DNA of 64,000 nucleotides from NCBI GenBank assembly GCA_029309925.1, contig JARKND010000005.1, forward strand, positions 1,488,001 through 1,552,000, in the 5' to 3' direction. Below, piece by piece: positions 17,559 to 25,490 of the stretch. The stretch is from Fulvivirgaceae bacterium JP3-4. GTDB taxonomy: Bacteria; Bacteroidota; Bacteroidia; Cytophagales; Cyclobacteriaceae. The position numbers were made by a program, and so were the translations under genes. Each line of letters begins with the position of its first letter. Position 1 is the stretch's first letter. The notes below the pieces were generated by a model, which was given only the letters and a program-made list of their open reading frames with translations, did no database searches and was not told where the DNA came from.

Positions 17559-18449
17559 TTAAGCGCCTGCAAGAATTTCGAGGAATTGTTTTTCCAGCGA
17601 TTTTTTCCGTGTGACGAGGTGCGAGGCGATCACACCATTTTCAAAAAGAAACTTGTTGAGGTCCTGGCTTCTGAATCCATCACGCAACGAAACCTGAAAG
17701 GTACCGTCTTCGCGATTGATCGTGGAAGTGCCTGCAAATTTTAACAGGACTTCATTCAGGTTTTCAACATCGGCTGTGACTTCTACTGTTTCGGAACCTC
17801 TGCCAACATCATCAACAGGTCCGGTGTGAACAAGAACACCACGTTTAAGAACCGCGAAATGTGTACAGACTTTCTGCACCTCGTCAAGTAAGTGACTGGC
17901 CAGGATGATCGTCTTTCCCTGCGCTGCGATCTTTTTGATGAGCTCGCGAATTTCTGCGATACCCATCGGGTCGAGACCGTTCGTGGGCTCATCGAGTATG
18001 AGCACGGTTGGTTCGTTCAGCAATGCGGAGGCAATCGCGAGGCGTTGTTTCATGCCCAACGAATATGTTTTGTACTTGTCGTCTTTTCTATCGCTGAGTT
18101 CCACAAGCTCGAGCACCTTTGGAATATTTGCCGGATCACATTCCTTGATCATCGCATTCAGCTCGAGGTTTTTCTGCCCGCTGAGATAAGGATAGAAGAT
18201 CGGATGTTCCAGCACTGCACCGATCTTTTTGCGGATGTGATGCGTGGGTTCTTCGCCAAACCATTTGAAACTGCCGGAGGTGGGATTCACCACGCCCATG
18301 AGCATGCCCAGGGTTGTAGTCTTTCCGCTCCCGTTAGGTCCAAGCATGCCAAACACCTGTCCCGCCTTCACCTGAAGGTTGACGTTGCTGACTGCTTTTA
18401 TTTTTCCGAAATGCTTGGTGAGGTTCGAGATTGATAATACTGTTTCCAA
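17559..18449 (-). CDS. ABC transporter ATP-binding protein
   Basis: 296 residues: Walker A GPNGSGKTT near residue 38, Q-loop region, signature YSLGMKQRLAIASALL, Walker B LILDEPTNGLD and switch histidine in ILASHLLDEV. The C-terminal 80 residues are the variable extension of CcmA/NatA-like exporter ATPases. TTG is the likely start, because no ATG occurs before the Walker A motif and METVLSISNLTKHFGKIKAV is the usual beginning. It forms an exporter with the permease encoded next. Confidence 0.9.
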   Translation of the reverse strand: METVLSISNLTKHFGKIKAVSNVNLQVKAGQVFGMLGPNGSGKTTTLGMLMGVVNPTSGSFKWFGEEPTHHIRKKIGAVLEHPIFYPYLSGQKNLELNAMIKECDPANIPKVLELVELSDRKDDKYKTYSLGMKQRLAIASALLNEPTVLILDEPTNGLDPMGIAEIRELIKKIAAQGKTIILASHLLDEVQKVCTHFAVLKRGVLVHTGPVDDVGRGSETVEVTADVENLNEVLLKFAGTSTINREDGTFQVSLRDGFRSQDLNKFLFENGVIASHLVTRKKSLEKQFLEILAGA

Positions 18450-18496
18450 TGACCTAAGGGTTTGAGGATCGTGAATTTACTGAAAACATTGGTCGT

Positions 18497-18524
18497 AAAA
18501 AAAGCACCTTGATTACACGGTGCT
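18497..18524 (-). terminator. Rho-independent terminator of the sigma/DUF4252 operon
   Basis: On the minus strand an AGCACC / GGTGCT stem with a 10-base loop is followed by seven Ts. It begins 10 bp after the stop of the last DUF4252 gene, before the ABC ATPase gene. Confidence 0.7.
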
Positions 18525-18533
18525 TCGATTTCT

Positions 18534-19112
18534 TTAATTGTTATCACGTTTTTTTTCCGCTTTATCCTCATCATCATCGTCTTTATCATCATCGCGCTTG
18601 TCATTGTCACCCATGAAATTCTGGATCTGTTTGCCGATGTCGCTGCTCTGGTCAAGGGTTGAATACAGGTCTGTCACTTTATTGATGTTTATGCTACCAA
18701 GGATATCGAGTACGTAAAGTGATTCCTTGTCATTCACCAGCACGAGCATGCCCTTCGTTTTGCCGTCTTTCTCCTTCAGGAAAATATCGAAATTCTTGCC
18801 GTCAAAACGGCTTGTCATAATCTCCTCAAAGGCTTCTTTTTTATAGTCACTCACCAGTTGTTTGTAGCCTGCCGGGTTAAAATTATTTTCTCCTTTTTTG
18901 ATGAGCAGGAACTTCATCTTTTCGATGTCCTTGATCAGTTCGTCAAAATTTGGATCGTTTTTCTGGTTGAGCATCCGAAGAGTATTTTGATAGAAAAACA
19001 GCTTCAGCGCATCGCTGTGTTTCTTCTCCAGCGCTTCGGTGGTTTTGCTTTGCGCGGACGCAAAACTTGCAACGGAGATGAAACAGATCAGGAATAGTAA
19101 TTTGATTTTCAT
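18534..19112 (-). CDS. DUF4252 exported protein (third of three)
   Basis: 192 residues with a signal peptide (MKIKLLFLICFISVASFASA). The body follows the DUF4252 layout: helix-rich middle with DIEKMKFLLIKK, then EEIMTSRFDGKNFDIFLKEKDGKTKGMLVLVNDKESLYVLDILGSININKVTDLY. The C-terminus is extremely charged (DDDKDDDDEDKAEKKRD) and probably disordered. Function is unknown; DUF4252 proteins are habitual neighbours of ECF sigma factors in Bacteroidota. The ATG at 19112 gives the signal peptide; an upstream TTG does not improve it. Last gene of the operon, 8 bp behind its neighbour. Confidence 0.85.
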   Translation of the reverse strand: MKIKLLFLICFISVASFASAQSKTTEALEKKHSDALKLFFYQNTLRMLNQKNDPNFDELIKDIEKMKFLLIKKGENNFNPAGYKQLVSDYKKEAFEEIMTSRFDGKNFDIFLKEKDGKTKGMLVLVNDKESLYVLDILGSININKVTDLYSTLDQSSDIGKQIQNFMGDNDKRDDDKDDDDEDKAEKKRDNN

Positions 19113-19120
19113 AGTCGGGT

Positions 19121-19615
19121 TCAATAGTAGGCCAGTTTCTGCCTGCGGTGGATTAAGCTTGGATCAATATATCCTTTGATTTCCATTACCACAACTTCTT
19201 CGTTACTGTCAACAAGGATCAGGTAGCGGTTATAGTCGGGGTGGCGTTTGGATTTGTACGACTTCTGCATGAGTAACGTTACATCATCGCCACGTTCTTT
19301 TACGCGGGCGATTTCTTTGAACGTATCTTGCTCCGCAATTTTTTTGAAACCGTTCAGTGTAACATCATTCGCGCGGAAAGCTCTTTTTGGAATTACTACG
19401 AGGCGTATTTCGTCAACTTCCTGAAGGGCATGCTTGAACTCTCGTTCACCTGCCATCCATAGAATTGTGCGTGTCAGTCCGCCTGAGGCACGAACGGCAA
19501 CAACATCTTTCTCGCCACGGAATTTTTCGCGCAGCGTGCGGTAGCTATTACTTTGTGCAAAAACGGTTGGGGTAAGGAGTGTGATGAAAAGAACTGATGT
19601 AGTGAATGCTTTCAT
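19121..19615 (-). CDS. DUF4252-like exported protein (second of three)
   Basis: 164 residues with a signal peptide cut near VFA-Q. It is shorter and more basic than the two flanking DUF4252 proteins but keeps the order EVDEIRLVVIPKRA, a helix, DDVTLLMQKS and YLILVDSNEEVVVMEIKGYIDPSLI. Unlike its neighbours it lacks a charged C-terminal tail. Part of the sigma factor operon, placed behind an intergenic hairpin that may lower its expression. Function unknown. Confidence 0.8.
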   Translation of the reverse strand: MKAFTTSVLFITLLTPTVFAQSNSYRTLREKFRGEKDVVAVRASGGLTRTILWMAGEREFKHALQEVDEIRLVVIPKRAFRANDVTLNGFKKIAEQDTFKEIARVKERGDDVTLLMQKSYKSKRHPDYNRYLILVDSNEEVVVMEIKGYIDPSLIHRRQKLAYY

Positions 19616-19656
19616 AAATAAGCGGATTTGGTACTACTCAGCAGATGCAGAAAAGT

Positions 19657-19689
19657 GTAAAAGCGTTGCTTGGGTTCCAACGCTTTTAC
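19657..19689 (-). terminator. Strong intra-operon hairpin
   Basis: A perfect 12-bp stem (GTAAAAGCGTTG / CAACGCTTTTAC) with a 9-base loop lies between the first and second DUF4252 genes. Only a weak T-run follows on the minus strand, so partial termination or mRNA processing is more likely than a full stop. Confidence 0.55.
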
Positions 19690-19704
19690 GGTATATAGAT
19701 TGAA

Positions 19705-20271
19705 TTAATTGTCCTTGCTTGTTGGCTTCTTGCCGTCCTTGCTTTCCTTGGACTCTTTGCTTTTGCCATCAATGCTGTGGAGGTTTTCGAGGCCTTTCAC
19801 GTCCATTTTGCTTCCAATGCGTGATACTTGTTTCAGATCGATCTCGCCAAAGAGGCTCAGTACCATAAACTCGGAGTCGCCACCCATCACCATCAACAGT
19901 TCGGAGATCTTTCCACCGCTTTCCTTGATCATGAACTTCATGTCTTTGTCCTTGTCGCGAACCGTCATCAGTTCTTCATAGTCCTTTGGGATTACGGTAA
20001 ACGCTTCTTTATAGAGCTCGCGTGCATTGCGCGCATCTTCTTTAGCAAGGATCTTCAGGCCTTTGAGTTTGCTGATCGCATCCAGGATTTCCTTGTCAGC
20101 CGGATCGTCCGATTCCATTTGCGTAAACAGGCCGAACATCCTGCTCGAAATATTTACCTGGCTGAAAGTTTCGTCATTCTGGTATTTGTTGAAAAATTTC
20201 GTGATGGCATCCTGGGCGTTTGCTGCGGTGAAGGCAGTCATCAGCACAACTATTGCAACTAACTTTTTCAT
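19705..20271 (-). CDS. DUF4252 exported protein (first of three)
   Basis: 188 residues, signal peptide MKKLVAIVVLMTAFTAANA. The DUF4252 pattern is clear: FFNKYQNDETFSQVNISSRMFGLF at the N-terminus, AISKLKGLKILA, YEELMTVRDKDKDMKFMIKESGGKISELLMVMGGDSEFMVLSLFGEIDLKQV, then a lysine/serine-rich disordered tail. The ATG at 20271 is preferred because an upstream in-frame start would put 15 non-hydrophobic residues before the signal peptide. It follows the anti-sigma-like gene by 45 bp. Function unknown; probably an envelope effector of the sigma factor. Confidence 0.88.
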   Translation of the reverse strand: MKKLVAIVVLMTAFTAANAQDAITKFFNKYQNDETFSQVNISSRMFGLFTQMESDDPADKEILDAISKLKGLKILAKEDARNARELYKEAFTVIPKDYEELMTVRDKDKDMKFMIKESGGKISELLMVMGGDSEFMVLSLFGEIDLKQVSRIGSKMDVKGLENLHSIDGKSKESKESKDGKKPTSKDN

Positions 20272-20316
20272 ATCTCTGATTGTTAAAATGCTTGTAAAAT
20301 GAGTAAGGTTTATCAA

Positions 20317-20829
20317 TTATAATTTTGCTTTGGTGTCTTCGTCATCTTTCTGAACGCTCTTCTGGGCTTCATTGAACATGTTTATCTTCTTAGCCTTGTC
20401 CTGGGCTGTTCCGAAACTTTTCGAGATCATCATCAGCGCTTTCTTCGTTTCTTCAAATGCGAGCTTCGGATCATCATAGGTGTCTTCCACGGCTACGGGG
20501 TTTGTCTTCCGGATTTCATTGCGAACGAGAACGGTAGCGATGACCAGCACTGCTATCCCTGCGGCTATGCGCATGGTGTTGTACATGAGGCGAGTCACTT
20601 TGCCTTGCTTTGGAGACTTTACCCGTGACAGTACTTCCTGATCAAAACCAGAATCGTTTAGATTCTTTTTTTTATGTTCATCAAAGTATTGAAACAAGAC
20701 TGCGGTCTCTTTGAGTTGCTCGGGAATTTCTTTTCCCCGGAAGTATGCTTTGAGCTGCTGTTCTTCTTCGAGTGAAGTTTCGCAGTTCCAGTATTTTTCC
20801 AGCAACGCGTTAATGTTTTTAGAGTCCAT
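20317..20829 (-). CDS. Anti-sigma-factor-like single-pass membrane protein
   Basis: 170 residues. The N-terminal 75 residues are cytosolic and begin with DSKNINALLEKYWNCETSLEEEQQLKAYF, a pattern common in Bacteroidota anti-sigma-like proteins. One membrane segment follows (about 86-103, MRIAAGIAVLVIATVLV), then about 65 periplasmic residues rich in lysine and aspartate. It overlaps the sigma factor gene by 11 bp, so translation is coupled. The position and topology suggest it sequesters the sigma factor at the membrane; no ZAS zinc motif (HxxxCxxC) is present, so this is inference. Confidence 0.7.
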   Translation of the reverse strand: MDSKNINALLEKYWNCETSLEEEQQLKAYFRGKEIPEQLKETAVLFQYFDEHKKKNLNDSGFDQEVLSRVKSPKQGKVTRLMYNTMRIAAGIAVLVIATVLVRNEIRKTNPVAVEDTYDDPKLAFEETKKALMMISKSFGTAQDKAKKINMFNEAQKSVQKDDEDTKAKL

Positions 20830-21331
20830 AGGCGTTGATCTTCATTAATTTTTCTCTTACGGCATTCCGTGCCCTGAACAGGTTTACTTTCACCTGGTTC
20901 ATGTCGATCTCCAGAATGTCGCATATTTCATTGTAGGAATACCCTTCAACATCGCGAAGGTGTATCACCTGCCGTTGCTTTTCGGGCAAGGCTGCAATGA
21001 GTTGTGTTATCTTTTGCATGCTTTCATGGGCTTCAGTGGATTCATGCGGTGTTAACGTTTCCAGCTTTACATCGAAACTTGCCTCGATTGGCTGTGTTTG
21101 TTTTCGGTTGATACTCCGGATGCGGTCCAGCGAGAGATTGCGTGTAATTCGCATACACCACGCCTCCCAGTTTTCCACTTCGTTCATCTGCTCGCGGCCG
21201 TTCCAAACCCGGATAAAAACCTCCTGAACCACGTCCTTTGCCTCCTCCTCGTTGCCGAGAAACCTCAGGGCAAAGCGGAAAAGCTTGTTTTTTGCAGGCA
21301 AAACCCGATTTTGAAAGGCTTCTAGGTTCAT
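20819..21331 (-). CDS. ECF RNA polymerase sigma factor
   Basis: 170 residues. Region 2 includes EEEAKDVVQEVFIRVWNGRE and WCMRITRNLSLDRIRS; region 4 includes LPEKQRQVIHLRDVEGYSYNEICDILEIDMNQVKVNLFRARNAVREKL. It heads a five-gene unit: sigma factor, anti-sigma-like membrane protein and three DUF4252 exported proteins. Such units in Bacteroidota are presumed to be autoregulated by an envelope signal. A TAACTTTG -7 box lies 50 bp before the ATG. Confidence 0.9.
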   Translation of the reverse strand: MNLEAFQNRVLPAKNKLFRFALRFLGNEEEAKDVVQEVFIRVWNGREQMNEVENWEAWCMRITRNLSLDRIRSINRKQTQPIEASFDVKLETLTPHESTEAHESMQKITQLIAALPEKQRQVIHLRDVEGYSYNEICDILEIDMNQVKVNLFRARNAVREKLMKINAYGL

Positions 21332-21380
21332 CCGATTAAATTCAAATACAAGACGGTGGGGTAGGTGAGATGTTACAGCA

Positions 21381-21388
21381 CAAAGTTA
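21381..21388 (-). promoter_or_regulatory. TAnnTTTG -7 promoter element of the ECF/DUF4252 operon
   Basis: TAACTTTG on the minus strand 50 bp before the sigma factor ATG. It is a housekeeping-type -7 box, suggesting basal transcription by the primary sigma factor. No -33 partner is obvious. Confidence 0.45.
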
Positions 21389-21551
21389 AACTTTTTTCAA
21401 GGCCTCCTGGTATAGGAAAAGGCGGCTGCTGGCTGTTGGTTTTTAGCTCTTGGCTTTGCTATGGATTTCTGACTGCTCGGCAGTTGAAAGTTGTGTCGGC
21501 TTTATCCGATAACCATATCTCGACAGGAGACAACTTCCCTCAGAAGCAACT

Positions 21552-21705
21552 CCCCGGCTTAAACCGAGGGTTACTTAAGATCGCGGATGTGGCTTAAGCC
21601 ACGAACGTCAACCTGTGTTGAAAAGTAACGCCTTAGGTTGTAATCACATGAACTTATAGATGCCGTCACCCTTTCACTTCAGGAGAGGGGCCGGGGCTGA
21701 GGTGA
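21552..21705 (+). repeat. Interspersed hairpin repeat, copy 1
   Basis: About 154 bp that recur at 22011-22168. Shared parts in order: a CCCGGCTTAA... hairpin (degenerate here), the palindrome GTGGCTTAAGCCAC, the stretch TTGAAAAGTAACGCCTTAGG, and AGGAGAGGGGCCGGGG. Copies differ at many positions, so they are not a recent duplication. No coding potential. The bases before it (21389-21551) hold nothing I can name. Confidence 0.7.
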
Positions 21706-21710
21706 ATTCT

Positions 21711-21800
21711 TGGGCGTGCCCCCCCGATCGCCTTCGCGAATGCCATCACTATCGGGGTCGTGCCATCCGCTACAACAACCCTCGCGCTTGCCATTTCGGT
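21711..21800 (+). repeat. GC-rich interspersed element between the two hairpin repeats
   Basis: A stretch beginning TGGGCGTGCCCCCCCGATCG and containing ATCGGGGTCGTGCCATCCGC, then CCTCGCGCTTGCC. It resembles an element I remember as scattered through Bacteroidota genomes; this is memory only. The rest up to 22010 contains another small hairpin (CTCGGCTTTAGCCGG near 21955-21968) and no credible gene. Confidence 0.4.
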
Positions 21801-22010
21801 TTCCGCTTCTGTCACTCACGCCAGAGTTGTGTAAGAATTTCAAAATCCCTACGAAGTCAGTACAATCTTTTTCGGCAACAATCGTGCATTATTCATACTT
21901 CGATTCTTCAGGTCGGTCGAGTGGCCGCCCAGGAACAAACTGCAATCTTCTCCTCGGCTTTAGCCGGAAGTTGTACTCACACATTGAAGGACAGCCTTCT
22001 TGACGCGTAA

Positions 22011-22168
22011 CCCCCGGCTTAAGCCGGGGGTTAATGAAAATTCCTGATGTGGCTTAAGCCACGAACGTGTAAGCTGTGTTGAAAAGTAACGCCTTAGGTT
22101 GTAATCAGACGAACTCTATAGATACAGTCACCCCCTCTCTCTTCAGGAGAGGGGCCGGGGGTGAGGTC
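22011..22168 (+). repeat. Interspersed hairpin repeat, copy 2
   Basis: Second copy of the 21552-21705 repeat. Here the leading hairpin is perfect (CCCCCGGCTTAAGCCGGGGG), followed by GTGGCTTAAGCCAC. The final bases reach into the stop codon of the VWA gene, which ends at 22167, so the repeat supplies the 3' end of that gene or was inserted at it. Confidence 0.7.
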
Positions 22169-24884
22169 ACTTCCTTTTCGCTTTCGCTTCCCTGATCAGC
22201 TTCACATCAACATTTTCCTTCGAGATCGATTCATAATTTCCTTTGCCAAGTGTCGCAAGGTTCTCCAGCGTCTTGGAAGATCCCAGCCCCTTTCCGAAAT
22301 TGAAAACAGAGAGAAATATATCCTGTCCCGAAAATTCTTCGATGAGCTTTCTCGTCTCGTCATCCATCACAAATTCGCCATCAGTCGCAAGAATGATACG
22401 ATTGTTTCCTCCGCGTATATAGTTATCGTTGGCCACTTTGTACGCCATCCGGATTGCCGCCCGTCCGTCAGTTTTCCCTGACGATGCCAGGTCGCTCACA
22501 GCTTTCTTTATTTTTTCCGCGTCCTTGAATGAAGTGGACTTTAAAAGAACTTTCGGCTTCCCTGAAAATCCGATGATCGAAACCTGGTCTTCCTGTCGCA
22601 TCATGTCAAGCATACGCAGCATCGATTCTTTCAGCAACGGAAGTTTTTCCGGTTGATTCATCGAGCCGGAAATATCGAGCAGCAGAACCATGTTGTTGGT
22701 GGCATATCCTTCCATCGAACGAAGTTCTTCGTTTGGTTCGCGGATATAAATGGTGTCGCGTTTTTCTATGTAGATGGTGTCACGTGTGTGTGTTAGCGAT
22801 GAAGTTTGGGTCGAAGTCGTTGTGGTTTGTTGTTGGATAGCAGGTGTTGTTGCAGTGTTACGCGTTACGGGTTCGGGGTTCGTTTGCTGCGGCTGTGGTG
22901 GTGTCGCAGGTGTTTTCGCTTTCGCGGGATCTGGATAACTTACTTTGAACGCTTCGGGTTGGAAAACAGTCTTCAGATGAGGAACCGTAGCAGACAGCTC
23001 ACAGAATTTATTGTAGTCGTCTACGATGTCGTTGTAAAGATAGATAATGCTGTAGTACGGATCGCTGTAACGCGATGTGTTTGGCTTTCGTGGCGACAGC
23101 TTCTGGAAACGCTCCACCAGCTGACGCGATGTTGAAGGTACATCTTCATAAGGGGAATATGGACAATTGCCATTATACCTTCCAAGCTTTTGAATGCCCT
23201 GCATATTTTCAAATTCCCTGGCGATGACCTCGCGCAGCGATGTTTCGATTTTTTCAGTGTTGATGGCAATGGAGCTGTCACCTTCATAGTATTTCTTCGC
23301 CAGAAAAACTGCCGAGCGGTCCAGGTCTGTCAGGTCACGCAATGCCTTGCCCGACTTCTGCCACGATGAAGCTGCGTTAGTTGGCAGGTAGCTTTCGTAA
23401 ATGGCACGCACATCGTTGTACAGTGTTTCTTTTCGGTTATCCCATTCTGTAAATAACTGTGCTTCGCGTTCGAGAATCTGATACACACGTGCAAGTCTGT
23501 CTTTTTCGTAACGCCTTTCTTTTACTTCCACGTCAAGGGAGGATCCGAGCGCATCCATTTCTTTCAGGATATTCATCAATACTTCTGCCTGCGTATTCAG
23601 TGACTTTGCGTGGGCCGGAGGTAGTGATTTGCTCGCAGCCACTGCTTTCTGGAAATAGGAATGCGGCACCTGAAACTTCGAATAGTCAATATACATGGGC
23701 TGTCGCTTTTCGTAAGACTCAAGGGTCTTGAAATGCGAAGCCGATGAATTGAAACTTGTCAGCGTAGATTGCAGCGACCGCGTCTGATGCCATGTTTCGT
23801 TAATGAATTCCACGTACTCACTCAGTGCCCCAAAAACGTTCTTGGGTATGGTTACTGTCTGGGGCGCAACTTTAACAGGTTCAAACGCCAGGTCTTCAAA
23901 TGGTTTTATCTCAATGCTGACTTTTGTTTCATCTTTTATTATTTCGAATGCCGGCACGTATTTGAAAGTTGCCATTCCGTAATAACCGTCCCGTTCGGAA
24001 AATTGCACAAATGTGTTGTAGTCGGAGACAAGCGTTCCGTTGAAATAGTTGATCAGGTTTAGATACACATCATTGTTGTGGTGATCGTTTTTTGATGCTT
24101 CGTAGTTGTGTTCATCCAGCGCTCTTCGTTTTGCATCGATATACTCGGCATATACTTCTTTGAAGTGTTCCCACATGCTCGAGGCTGGATACTTGAGTGC
24201 CGGCTTCTGTGCCTTCAGTGCTTCAAGCAGTGCAACGGACTCGGAGATGCTGCGCTGCAATTTATCTGCAGACCAGCCGGTATACGCTGATGCATGGAAG
24301 TTCAGACGCCATGTGTCCAGGAACGTGCGCTCTGATGTCACTATCGACAAAAGCCGGCCATCGGTGGCAGCGTAGGTGCCAGCTGCAGTTCCCTGATTTT
24401 TCCTGTAAGCGCTTTCCAGGGCCGATAGCAGCGCGCTATGATACTTGCGATACGTCACGAGAAGAGGTTGCAACTCTTCAATCGACTTTCTCGCCTGGGC
24501 ATAGTTGTCGCGTTTGTAGTCCTCCAAACGATAATACGTTTCGAGTGCCTTGCACATCTCGTCCACATTTTTCTCTGCGTCACGAAAGTTTGCGAATGAA
24601 GATGTGATCTGAGGCGTGATGATTGCGTTCTTTGAGAGGCTGTTTACCGAATTGAGAAAATATTCATCCATCTGGAACGGACAGGTGTAACGAGCGCGGT
24701 CCGGATACTTGCCTGTCAGAATTTCGTAGTGTTTGAACATTGTTTCAACCACATCTGACACTTCTTCTCCCGACCGGTTGGCATAAGCCGTGTAGGTATT
24801 AAGACTTTTTTGGTTTGTGGATGATACCTGCGCAACCGCCTTTGTCGCGAAGGCAATAAAAATCAATGCTACGATGATTCGCAT
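22167..24884 (-). CDS. Large exported protein with C-terminal von Willebrand A domain
   Basis: 905 residues with a signal peptide (MRIIVALIFIAFATKAVA). Residues about 25-660 are mostly helical with no recognised domain and contain several aromatic, charged stretches. A low-complexity P/T/Q linker (about 665-710) leads to a vWA domain (about 730-905) with an intact MIDAS: D-x-S-G-S in LLLDISGSM, a threonine in SGKTDGRAA, and an aspartate in ILATDGEF. The protein probably stays in the periplasm or at the surface and binds a partner through a metal. Single-gene unit whose end overlaps an interspersed repeat. Confidence 0.8.
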   Translation of the reverse strand: MRIIVALIFIAFATKAVAQVSSTNQKSLNTYTAYANRSGEEVSDVVETMFKHYEILTGKYPDRARYTCPFQMDEYFLNSVNSLSKNAIITPQITSSFANFRDAEKNVDEMCKALETYYRLEDYKRDNYAQARKSIEELQPLLVTYRKYHSALLSALESAYRKNQGTAAGTYAATDGRLLSIVTSERTFLDTWRLNFHASAYTGWSADKLQRSISESVALLEALKAQKPALKYPASSMWEHFKEVYAEYIDAKRRALDEHNYEASKNDHHNNDVYLNLINYFNGTLVSDYNTFVQFSERDGYYGMATFKYVPAFEIIKDETKVSIEIKPFEDLAFEPVKVAPQTVTIPKNVFGALSEYVEFINETWHQTRSLQSTLTSFNSSASHFKTLESYEKRQPMYIDYSKFQVPHSYFQKAVAASKSLPPAHAKSLNTQAEVLMNILKEMDALGSSLDVEVKERRYEKDRLARVYQILEREAQLFTEWDNRKETLYNDVRAIYESYLPTNAASSWQKSGKALRDLTDLDRSAVFLAKKYYEGDSSIAINTEKIETSLREVIAREFENMQGIQKLGRYNGNCPYSPYEDVPSTSRQLVERFQKLSPRKPNTSRYSDPYYSIIYLYNDIVDDYNKFCELSATVPHLKTVFQPEAFKVSYPDPAKAKTPATPPQPQQTNPEPVTRNTATTPAIQQQTTTTSTQTSSLTHTRDTIYIEKRDTIYIREPNEELRSMEGYATNNMVLLLDISGSMNQPEKLPLLKESMLRMLDMMRQEDQVSIIGFSGKPKVLLKSTSFKDAEKIKKAVSDLASSGKTDGRAAIRMAYKVANDNYIRGGNNRIILATDGEFVMDDETRKLIEEFSGQDIFLSVFNFGKGLGSSKTLENLATLGKGNYESISKENVDVKLIREAKAKRK

Positions 24885-24921
24885 AAATCAACTTACAAAA
24901 AACCATCGAATTTAACGAAAG

Positions 24922-25443
24922 TTACAGGAGTTGTGATTCTATATCCCTCCAATCCTGGAAGCGCTTGAAGTGGTTGATGTGCATGTTGTGTGGCGCGGTG
25001 AAAATATATTTTTCACCATTGAAGCGCTCGAGATTGTGCGGCAGATCATCGATCATGTAGTCGCCATACACGACCGCCTTGCTCCCGCAGAAAACAAATT
25101 GTTTCCAGTTGAGAAACGGGAAGTACTGCCCGAGCCATTCCAGCTTCTCTGGAAGTGATTGAGGAAATTCCATTGCAGCACTCACAATGAACACTTCGTA
25201 TTTACGGTTGAGCTTCTCCATTACCTCCTGGCTGCCAGGGTTGGGTTCCATATCTCTGAAAAAGTTTTTTCGGTACGGAAACTCCCTGAGAGTGGAATGA
25301 TTGTCGGGGAATCCTTCACCTTCGTTCTTATTGTTAAGTACAGATCGCTCGATCCTTACCCCAAATTCTTTTTCGTAATAGTTGATGAACTGGCCGGTGG
25401 CATCGGCAAGCACATCGTCCATATCCACAATTAACCTTTTCAT
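24922..25443 (-). CDS. 5'(3')-deoxyribonucleotidase-like HAD phosphatase (NT5C family)
   Basis: 173 residues. The HAD motif I DMDDVLAD at residues 6-13 provides the nucleophile and the acid/base aspartate; VSAAMEFPQS gives motif II; YGDYMIDDLPHNL gives motif IV acids. The overall size and the motif-I sequence fit the NT5C family of monophosphate deoxynucleotidases, which dephosphorylate dNMPs or dUMP. ATG at 25443 was chosen over a TTG five codons upstream because MKRLIVDMDDVLAD is the normal beginning. Single gene divergent from the GH97 gene. Confidence 0.88.
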   Translation of the reverse strand: MKRLIVDMDDVLADATGQFINYYEKEFGVRIERSVLNNKNEGEGFPDNHSTLREFPYRKNFFRDMEPNPGSQEVMEKLNRKYEVFIVSAAMEFPQSLPEKLEWLGQYFPFLNWKQFVFCGSKAVVYGDYMIDDLPHNLERFNGEKYIFTAPHNMHINHFKRFQDWRDIESQLL

Positions 25444-25490
25444 TCGTACCTTAAACAACTAAATTATCAGACTAACAAAATTGTGATTTT

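Noticed and set aside
21660-22010. Plus-strand frames of about 100 codons in the 21-22 kb gap
   Set aside because: They run through hairpin repeats and GC-rich elements and have no family-like features.
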